NCBI GenBank assembly: GCA_905178155.1
Contig: CAJINV010000003.1
Span: forward strand, 8,108,245-8,157,668
Length of the DNA: 49,424 nt
From: Amoebophrya sp. A120
Lineage: Eukaryota > Sar > Dinophyceae > Syndiniales > Amoebophryaceae
Direction: 5' to 3'
The stretch's first letter is position 1. Every line of letters begins with the position of its first letter. Made by a program: the position numbers and the translations under genes. Of this stretch, positions 10,049 through 20,800 are shown piece after piece. The notes below the pieces were generated by a model. The model was given only the letters and a program-made list of their open reading frames with translations. It was not told the DNA's origin and did not search any database.

Positions 10049-11871
10049 AAGCGAAAATTTGAATTTCCAAATTGATTTTTGCCACTGATTCATCTGAACA
10101 TGATACTCCTAGATGATATGCAACCAATTATCTTCTTTGCGCACGAGCATAACAATAACTGAGACATGAAAGAAGCCAATGATGTGGGTAATTTTCTTTG
10201 GCGCATTTGTTCGGTTTTACACCTGCGAGTGCTCCTTCGGTTCGACGAGGCCTTTGCAGTTTGTGCCAGCAGTTTACTTCCGCTACATCACGAAAACGTG
10301 CTTTCGCCTGAGCTCGCTTCCTGGGATTTACTTATTTTTGCATTTTGTCTCTGCTTGGCCCTGGCGCGGCGTCCGTCGGTAAATTTAACTGTTGATTACG
10401 CAACGGCACGACATGTTGCCTTTTGTGGCCAGCAAAGCTCCTTCATACTCATACAAATCGCATTGCAACGAAAATACTCGGTGAACAAACATTCCATATC
10501 GGCAACTCAATTCTAAGCATTGCCAAAACTGAAATCGAAGTACTTGAATCCAAGGTAGTAGCTGGTAATATGGAACCTTTTTCGGACTCTGTAATCGGTA
10601 TGCACGAGCGCCTTCTGTTTCAGCCCGAATTTGTCAGTAAATTTCTGTTGATTGCACCACGTGCATCGGCGCATGTTTTCACTTTTCTCTCATCAGTAGA
10701 GCATTTCCATTTGGAGATGTTGCTTTACCTGATGTAAATGCTAGGTTCGACTTATCTCCTGTCTAATCATAATGCATTCCATAAATATTTTAAACGAATG
10801 TTTTTTTTGTGTTTTTACAGGACCTCAAGATCTGCCAGATGTATGACGAGATCTGAAACATTGATTTCCTATGAAATCAAATGGGTGTCGAATGAAAATT
10901 TCCTTTTGGCTCTGCAATTGTAAAGTATGTGCTTAGTGTCGCTCCTTATGAGTCCCGCACTGTATGAAAATTCCAAATCCTTTTCATCGATCTTAGGTAT
11001 GACTGTGAGACAAATGACAAACAGAAACCGCAGACTCACCTGGGAACGACTGAAGGCGAGAAAAATGTCGCCTACGATGATCCATCTGTTTTGCTAAAGA
11101 GCCTTTGCAGAATTTCAAATAGGTATATTTCATTTGACTTTTGTTACAGCGATCTACAAAGTTTTTTTGTACTCGTGGCCTGTCTGAGCAGCGATTTATT
11201 TATCATCTGCTCAGATTCAGTGTCCACGCTTTTTACGTGTACGCTTTGTAATCAATTTCGAAGCATAGGGAAGATATCCGACTTTTTTTGCGGCAGAAAC
11301 TTTGTGGTTTCGTTACTTTCTGTTTTTTTTTAGAAATAGCAAGCCAAAACCTAAGCTATTATTAGGTGCATTGTATTTTTTTTTTTTCGTATTTTCATTT
11401 TCTAGATCTAGATGTATGATTTTTTGTCGTAGAGGTACTTCTTCTACTTGGTTCACTTGTGGAGCATATGCTCACTTATCCGCTTCTGTGTAAATTTTCG
11501 CCTGGTTTCTCTCTTCGAACATTGTCGATAGAAAGGAGCGATAGGGACGAGATGTCGGCCAAGATTTGTAAGATGTACTAATTTTTTGATGGTCGAGATT
11601 GTCCCAGTTCTTTTCGCCGGCAAAAATCAATCTTTGCGGACGTTTTTTGGCCGCTTGCGCTACCTCCAGACCAGCAATTGGAAAGCGAAAGACAACAACC
11701 CAGCAGACCACTATCGGCGCCGCCATGGCGGACCCCGACCGCCAGCAACTCGCGTTCTGTGCATAACGTAATCGGTTTGGCTTCCAAACGGATTATCCGT
11801 TTCGGGACCGTCTAGGGTAGTAGACCACTGTTGCCGGGACAGCGGGGGAGGCTCGCACGAACGCAACCACT
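10049..11871. other. AT-rich intergenic region
   Basis: About 1.8 kb, markedly AT-rich with several poly-T runs. The only candidate I could not dismiss is a short frame at 10179-10382. It begins MMWVIFFGAFVRFY and has two hydrophobic stretches, but it lacks homology or a convincing downstream exon. The rest holds no gene I can support. It probably contains the 5' UTR and promoter of the channel gene. Confidence 0.5.
10179..10382 (+). CDS. Possible small hydrophobic protein (weak)
   Basis: A 67-codon frame starting MMWVIFFGAFVRFYTCEC with two hydrophobic segments and several Cys. It ends at a GTAA that could be a donor (CGTCG|GTAAAT). A possible acceptor TTTACAG lies near 10820, but downstream frames close within a few codons. 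I recognise no family. The AT-rich setting and lack of codon bias argue against it. Confidence 0.2.
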   Translation: MMWVIFFGAFVRFYTCECSFGSTRPLQFVPAVYFRYITKTCFRLSSLPGIYLFLHFVSAWPWRGVRR

Positions 11872-14800
11872 ATGAGTTACGACCGAGGCTTCTACCTGCT
11901 GGGCGAGAAATGGTGGTGGCGCAACCCATGGACGGTGGGCCTGCAGTCCTTCCTCGGGGAGCAGCCGTGGCCAGCCACCCAGCTAAGCCTCTCCGACTTG
12001 CTGTGGTACGAGCTCTATTGGCTGGGCGTCACCTTCGCGCTTTTTGCGGTGCTCCTGCTCCTCATTCACTGGGCACTGTATGGCCACGGTATCACAGCCC
12101 GACCACTAGACGAGCAAAGTGCCGAACACAGCGGGCGCGAGACGTTTCTTTCGGACAACGAGCAGCAGATCCTACCAGCGTACCCAGTGGTGGAGCAGCA
12201 GAGTCCGCGCCCCAGTGGTGGAGAGGTAAAAAAGAACCGAAAAACCTCCGATGAAAGCGAAGACGGCGACGTACAAACGCCGACCAGTTCGGAAGACGGC
12301 GAGGACGGTAAGAACACTACAAAGACCACTTCTAGAAATAATGCACGAGGTGGCCCCGCCCGGACCAGCTCCTGTTTGCGGACGCTAGGGCAGTGTGTGT
12401 TTTTGCGCCCGAGTATCAAATGTAAAAATGTCTGGGTCTGGAAGCGTGTAAACTTGTGATGCAGATTTTCCATGACCAATGAGGTCTGGAATGCGGGACT
12501 TAGCATGACAGACTCTGCGAGGTCTCCGCCATGCCTATCCTGCATGAGAAACTCTCTCCTAACTTGGTCGAAAGTGGACAGCTTTTGGCACTCATGCAAT
12601 ACAGATTTTTGTATGCTTTAGATTTACCATGACAAGTTACCACCTTCCAGACCCAGACATATTTGCAATCCATACCGAGTGTGCACGAGCGAAACTGGGC
12701 CACCGGCACGCTCCTCGTCGTCACGGTCGGGTTGCTGTTCGCGAATCTGTGTGTGTATTTCATGCTGTCGGAACAGAGCGCCCTCTCCCGGGAGACGTTC
12801 TTAGACATGATGCACAAACTGGAAGATCTGGGCCGCGCCACCTGGCCGCGGGTGAGCAAAGACGACTCCCCGGCGACCTGGTTTGACCTCGCCGAACAGA
12901 AACTGACGGACATGGGCGATGTCGATGTGGCCAAAGTGAATGTGGCCAGTCGCTACGTGGCGGCTCAACTGCGGTCCCTGCCGCCACAGAAGGTGGACGT
13001 GAGTGCCATTCCCATTTTCCAGCCCAACGACGGCGAGACGGAGCCGCTCACGCTGGTGCGGGACTTTGCGTGGGTGTCTTCGCAAACGGTGCGCGGGGTG
13101 TTCGTTCGGCAAAACGACGGCACCGAGGGTTTGGTTTCGCACTCCTCAATTCTGCAGCAAATGCTCAAGGAGTGGATTCAGCGCCGGATGGACGGTGCCC
13201 GCGTACTCGAGATGTATCTGAGCAGCAACTGGTGCGACTCCGACTGGGCACCGCGCCGGCAGGGGCCTTGCGGAGGCGGGTTACCGCCGCCGCCGCCCGC
13301 ACAAGAAACGGCGGCTCCGAAGACGGCACCACGAGCACCGGAAGCCCAGCCGAAAATTCCGACCATCGACGAGATTCGAGCGAAGCGTACCGGCGTGGTG
13401 GGGGTAGAGCTCCCCGACGAGCGGGGCCCCCGCGAGAATCTGCACTACCACCAGAGTACCCCACAGGAAAAAGCAGGCCGGGCATGCTTGTTTATGCAAA
13501 AGTATCTACATGATCACAGAGAAATCCGCAATAGGCGACACTATTTGAGCATGCTGTTTGCGATATGCGATGCAGATTTTTCGACGTATTTGTTTTTGTA
13601 TGCTACTAAAGAATCCGTCCTGCCTGCTTTTTTCTGTCGTATACAGACCACGTCGAAGACGATTTCAGGTGCGTCAAACCAGTGGCTGGACGAGTCGGCC
13701 TGGGTCACGGCGGCCGGGAAAGGACAGACCGACGTGGTGACCGCCGACGACCCGCAGCTTCCGGCCCGGCTGCGACAACAGTGGCTCGGGTACTTCGTCG
13801 CGGTGCAGAACGGGAACTTTATGTCCAACAACCCGTTGCAAAACGCCCCCGCGACGGCAATACGGGTGGACTTGTTTTCGTACCGCGGCATGAGCCCCGA
13901 GAACCTGTACGAGCTCTGCCTGGATGCCTTCGAGGATGCGGTGCGAGCCGCGCTCATCAGCATCCGTGCTGTGCCCGGGTCCCAACCCTGGAGCTTGACG
14001 GACTCGGACTTCCTGGACAAGGTGCACGACAGCAACGCCTGGACATTTGTGTGGCTCAAAGAGAGAGGCGAATACGTCAAGTGCGTCATAAAAGCGGACA
14101 AAGACGACCCGTTCCAGGTCCCGGCGCTTCCCCCCAAGAACGGGGAGATGGCTTCGTTCCTGCAAAGGCATTCCAATGCCAATTCTGGTACAACTCCACC
14201 GGCGGACGATTTTGAGTTTCACACTACTCCAGATGCACCAGAGGCTGAGACTGCTACTGAACTGAACCCCGATGGTGCCGGCGCCCAGTCGAGAAGAAGA
14301 AGAAAGAACGAGGCGGGCTTTTTGTCTCCCGATATACCTGAAATGGTGGACGACGACGTGGCGAACGCGGGAGTGACGGAGGAGGGCGCGGTCGACGTAA
14401 ACGTCGCTGGATCAACACCTAGTGCCTCAGCAGCTGAGCAGCAGATGAGAAATAATAGGATCACCTCCTCCACCTCCAGTGTCCTCGCTGCCGGATTCCG
14501 GTCTCGCGCAACCGCAGCGCAGGCAAAGGTCGGTAGGGAGTCCCTCCTGCAGCTGCCGGACGATGAAGAGGACCCGGAATTTGACGGGTCGCTGAACTCC
14601 TCCGAACCGCCGCCGGGCTGCGTCGCGTGGTGGCTGAACGTGGACCCGAAGCCGGTGGCGCTGCAGCTGCTCGCGCAGTCCCGGTTTTGCCAGGAGGACC
14701 CGGACAACGTGGTGATTCCTGTCGACCACCGCGTGGTGGTTTCGCGGTTCGAGCTCGACCTGTACATGCTGCGGCAGAAGTACCGCCGCTTTTTTCTGGG

Positions 14801-17800
14801 TGCCACCGAGGACAACTCTGCCCGCGTGAGCCGCCCCACGTGGGACTCTCTTTTCTCCCTGCGGCTGGTCTGGAAGTGGCTGCACCTGGTCACCTTCGCC
14901 GTACTGGCACTCCGCTTCCTCGTGCGCCTGCTCACCGCCTACCACGTAGACCCGGAGGTGTACCCCAAGGGCGCCTGCAGCTACTTTCTGAAGCACTGGA
15001 CCGCGTGGCTGGAGCTGCTGTTGGTCCTCCCGGGGGTGTTTTTCACGTACTTGGCGCTGCACCGGACCGCCGAGGACTTCTACGGGAGCCACCTCATCTA
15101 CGGCACCAAGGAGATCATGCCGGGGTACTTTCTCTTTCTCGCGTTCGACGTGGCCGACTGCTATCTCGTGCTGCGTCGCCACAGCGCGAAGCTCCTGCTG
15201 CGCGTGTACGTCATCATTGCCCGGCCCTACGCGTACGCGCTGCTGCTGATGCTTGGCGCGTGGGTCACCATCGGGGGCGGGTATTGGCTGACCCCGGTGA
15301 ACCGGGAGATGCTCCCGGGCATCGGCAACGACCAGGAAAACGGGTCGGGGCTCCAGCCCTCCAAGGAGGCGGCCAACCTCCGGGAGACCGCGTTCTCGTC
15401 CATCGGGGACGCCATGTACCACGTCTTCGTCAACTTCAACGGGGAATTCCCGCTCGGCACCGACCACCTGACCTTCTGGAGTCGGTTCTGGGCCCTGATG
15501 AGCGTGTTCGTCGGCGTTTTAATTCTCACGATTCCCGTCGGCATCTTCAGCAAGGCGCTGCAAGAAACGCTCGAGGAGACGCAAGCAGATCAACTGCGAC
15601 AAAGCCTGGAGGACGAAGAGCAATCCGCCCGGGCAGCTGCTAACCGGGAAAGCAAAAGTACAACCAGAAGCAGCAAGGTGGAGCCAACGGATCGTGCAAG
15701 CTCGAGCGCGCGGGGCAGTATTAAGTCATCTTCTTCACGACCACGCGAAAGGGAGAGTTTCCTCAAGTACGATTTGGAAAATGATGAAGCTGAACTGTTG
15801 TCCGATGTCGATTTGGAGTCCCAAGCTGGCGTGGATCCCAGCAATAAACCGGCGACCGGTAGCAAGCGTGGGATGTTTAAGCGCATGGAAACCGAGACGA
15901 TTCTGGACCAGCAGGAGCGGCTTGACGAACTGGACAAGCAGCGGGAGCACGTTGGCCTCTCGGATCCGCTGGAAGACGATTTTATCGACGGAATCGAGTT
16001 TCGCCCTGGTTTCTGGAAGCTGCTGGTACAATTGCCGATTCTGCATGGTTTTTTATTGAGTTTTTATTTCCGTGGAGATTCTTGATACATAGCATGTCTT
16101 TTGAAAATCTTTTGCAGTGTTGATGAGCCTTCGACGCGTACTGCTGTTGCGTTCGTGGTTTCCGCTAAAGTCGAACTTTACGTACTTGATTATTACCTAC
16201 GGGTCCAGCTCGAGCTGTTCGTCCCGTTTTTTTACTTCTCATGCCCGGCGCCGCGAGCGCTCCTACGGACACAGTGGAAGCATATTGATAATTGGCTTCC
16301 GAAGGAACGTCGGGAATGTAAGTCAGTATCAATCTCTGTGACAACATTCATTACTTGTCTCACAACGAACTAAACAGGGGAGCCTACTGATTCGGCGCAG
16401 TTGTTTGTACGCAAGCGCCTCGGTGGGAATGTGCTCCATCCTGGTCTACATTGTGTTTGACTACTACCAGGGTTACGCCCTCTTCGTGTACGACCAGGAC
16501 ACCTCGGTGGCGTTCCAGCCGTGCAGCTACTGGGACTGGAATTACTTGTGCGGGCGCATCGACCGGAGCCAGCGGTACTCCACGTTCAGCGTGACGGCGA
16601 CCTCCAGTGCGACGACGCCGCTAGATTTGACCGGCGCGCCCGGGCGAGAGGAAGCAGACGAGAGCCCCAACTACCTGCACGGCGACTACTACGTTGCGTT
16701 TAACACCCTGCTGGTTCTAGAAACGGTGTGCATGCTCTTTTTTCTCCTCGAGTACCTCGTCCGCCTGGTGGACAACAACTGGCACGAGCGGTGGATCAGT
16801 CACAAGGTGCAGCGCCGGATCGGAGCAAAAAAAATCCGGTACGAGATTGACACCAGTCGTCCCTACCCCTTCACCGTTTGGTATGAGAGTGTCAGGATCG
16901 AAATCGACAAAATCGACCAATTTGTAATGCATAAAACGTAGGGCACGTAAGGCCTGTGTTAGGGAGCAGGCAAATGAGGCCGATTGCAAGCCTGTTTAGG
17001 GGTATGGAATGTGCTGCCAGAGTAGCATGAGAGGAGCCGTCTTCTTTGCCCAAACAGCATGACAGACTGGATTTTGGTGCTCCCGAAATTTGTCATGGGC
17101 CACTTGGAAACTGCGGCCCCACCTGGTATCGATTTTATGCATCACAAAGTATTTCGATTTTGTCGATTTCGATCCTGACAGTTCCATATCTGGGGAATCG
17201 TGGACCTTATTGCCTGGCTGCCCTCCTGCGTCATGCTCATCATCTTCGCCTACCAGTCCACTCTCGACAACAAGTGCGACACCGACGGCCACAAGTACGG
17301 CTGCATAGATCTCACGCAAGACTGGTACGAATTATGCAGTGATTACTTTATTTTGATTGAATACAACGACTACGTAGTTTTCCACCTGTGTAACATGAAC
17401 AAGAACTCAGTTGACGTTAATATTACTGTTGGGCACTGTGTTCAAGATACAGATAGATGATCGCGCATTCCCAGATGCACTATTGATTGATATGCCCCCC
17501 ATGCTCGGTCGCAGGTTTATCCGAAATCTTGCATGCAAATCCCTCGTTTCCACACTAGGATGAGATCGCCCCCATTGATTCACACTAGGAGATGATCGCC
17601 CCCATTGATTCCAAGCGACGGATCAGCCCCTGACAAATTACCCCAGTGCTCTTCGGAGCCCGGTCCTTCGGGACATATCGGCTACAGCGTGGTAGTTGAT
17701 AGGTGAAATGTCGGGCCCTCACACGGATTCGCGCTCTTAACATGAGAGATTTCGCAAGTTTTCGCTCGTGTTATAGCATAAGGCCGTGCAGTGTATATTG

Positions 17801-20800
17801 ATTGATTGATTGATCACTGGGAGGTTGTTATTTACTGTTCCGGGGGAATTTCTTTATCTTTTTTCCATATACAATACAGGATCTGGAACGTGTATTGGTT
17901 CGTGTGTTTCCGGGCCCTGAAAATGGAGCGGTTGCTGCATGGGTTTTCCAGTATCCGCAAAATCCTGGGGCAAGCGCTGGGACTGTACGAGTTTTTTCTG
18001 GTGGTGATCTTCAGCCTGATGCTCACTCTGAGCGTCGTTCTCCACATCACGGAAGTGAATAACCCGGACAACGAAATGCGGCGACAAGTCTGGTCGTTTC
18101 CTCGATCGCTGTGGGCGGTGGTCCTGACGGTAAACGGCGAGTCGCCGTGGTCCGACTACACGTACAAGGGTCGCGTGGTTCATGTGTACATGATGCTCCT
18201 GGCCGTCCCGTTTTTTGCCGTTCCCTGCGGGTTGTTCGCCAACGCATACCACAAATACCTGGGCCAGATCCAGAACCCGCCGCCGCCCAAGCCGGAGGGT
18301 GGAGACCACGCGGGCAACTCGGAGGACGGCGACAGCGACAGCGACGACTTCCTTGACCACGTGGGCGCCGGCGCGCCCAGCAAGAACAACGACTCGTCGC
18401 CAGACGGGGGCAACAAGCATATCGACGACCCTCTGGACTATGAGGATTTCCTCGCCGACGACGAAACGAAGAAGTCCGGCAAGCAGCTGAGCCGCGCACC
18501 GCAGACCGGGCTGTCGTCTGTGCGGCGCGCGTTCTCGAGTCTGTCGAAGCGCACGCAGACGCAAACCAGTTTCTCCGCGTCATCGGAGCTGGACTCGGAT
18601 CACCGGCGCGGGGGGGAGAACAAGCGCGACCGTGCCGCGTTCATGCGCGGTAAGACATTCGAATCGGTGAAAGAGGAGCCGATCTCGCGAACCGCAACCT
18701 CGGCCAGCAGCAATGTTGACGCGGAGCGGCACGAAAAGAAGGAGCTCTACAGCCGGCGCTCCGCCGGGCACGCCACGCCGCCGGCCTCTACCTTGGAGCC
18801 GGACGGGTGGGTGCACGCGCAAGATGAAAATGGCGAGGAGGGGAGTCCTCTGCTACTGGACGAACAACTCGAGCCTGGTGGTCCAGTGGCCACGACTCTG
18901 CGCAACCGGAAGAGCGTAACAGAACAACCCGTGAAGGGAATCATAAGAGCGGACGGAACAAAGTCGAAAATGTTTGTGCGAAAGAAAACTGCGCAGCTGG
19001 CCATGAGTGTTGCCTCCGAGGATCTGTACGTGCCGGCGCCCCTGTCCCGGTCCTCGCAGGGCAGCGCGTTTGCTGCGGAGGTGACCGTGGAAGACCTGTG
19101 TCAGGACTGGAAGGGCTGCTTTCCAAGTGATAGCGCCACGGTGGTGGAACAAAGACACAACGACGACGAAATCAAGACCGGCGCAACTTCTACGACAACC
19201 GGAGCGCCGCCCTCCTCCTCCTCCCCCCTGGCGATGGGGCTGCGACGCCGCATGCTCGAAGAGGAGCAGCGGCGCGAGCGCATTTACCCGGCCGCAAGCG
19301 AAGAGTGGGCGGGGGTGCATCGTGTCATTTGGTCACCAGATCACGTGTTGTTGGCCAGTCCGGCGGAGCGGTTTTGGGCGAAGCTGCGCAAAACCCTCAC
19401 GATGCTGCTGTTACCTCTGTTGTTCTTCAACACCGTGTACTACTCCACGCACCACTTTTGCGCGCTGCACAATTTCCAGCAGCTCGAGGACTGGCGAGCG
19501 TACCTCGAAGACCGGCTGCGGCGGCTGGGCATGCGGTCCGCCGCGGGCGAACGTATCGACAAAACCGAGCACGGTACCACCCTCATGGTCCTGAGCTACC
19601 ACAACAACTTGCGAATGAAGATCACGCTCACCCCCCAACCGGACGCGCAGGAGTGGACTGTGACTCAAGAGACTGAGCAGGCGCTGTACTACCCCGACGC
19701 GGCCTTCGCGCAGCCGGAACTCGATCCGGATACGGGCGGCGTGGTCCCCCCACCGCCCCGGCTGTTTCGCGCCTTCCCTGCGTCCTACGAGACGCAGTAC
19801 CGGCCGCCCGATCACAGCTTCCTGCAGCGCTATCTCGTGCGGTACTTCGTCAGCAAGCGGCAGCTGCTGGTGGCCTGCAGCGCGGACGACAGTGGGGACG
19901 ACAACGACTCCGACGACCCCGAGACGGGGCCGGCGGACACCGACCACACCCACCTGACGGTGCCGGTTTGGGTTTCCTTCCTGTCCGCGGACCAGGTGGA
20001 GCGGAAGCGGGCCGCGGACTTCCCGCAGAGTCCGCAAGATTTTCTGGACTGGATCGAGCAGGAGGCCGAGAAGCTTTGCAAGCAGATCTCCCAGGAGTAC
20101 AACGCGGACGACGTGACGCGGTCGGACGCCACCAACGCGGACAGCCTGGCGGCCGAGAGCTTCGACGCAGTGCGAAACGACGCCGCCCGCGAGTGGCCCG
20201 ACCGCCAGAAGTTCTACGGCGGGCGGCTGGTGAGCCGGGAGCAGGCGCTGCACGAGATGGACGCCTACATTGCGGGGTACGAGGCCTTTCTCGGCATTGG
20301 TGGCTCGTCCGACACCGCCGCGCCGGGCTACCAGCTGCCGGCGCCGGGTGTGCTGGAGCGGCTCCGAGTGGGGCTTTTCGGGCAGGACTACGAGCACTTG
20401 CCGAACTGGTTGTACGCGGTCGACTTGCTGATATTCGGGGTTTTTCTCATCGACTACATGTTGATCCTTCTGTCGTCCGCGAAGAAAACCTGGTATCTCA
20501 GCGGGGTCGCCGGGATCTGCCACCTCTCCGGGCTGGTCGGCCTCGCCATGACTCTGGTCATCCGCTTCGTTGCGGAACACGACGAGTTTTTCAACGTGTA
20601 CGCAGACTTGATCTACTCGGCACCCGGCACCGCCGCACGGTACGCGATGCTGACCGCGCTGTCGCTCCGCATGTGCATGGTCGGCTACCTCGACAATTTG
20701 TATCCCAGCATCCGTATGGTCTACGACAGTGTCGTCAGGTACGCCAGATGATCGAGTTCATAAAGTTTCGTCAATTTTTTGAATTTGTGATGTAAGGTTA

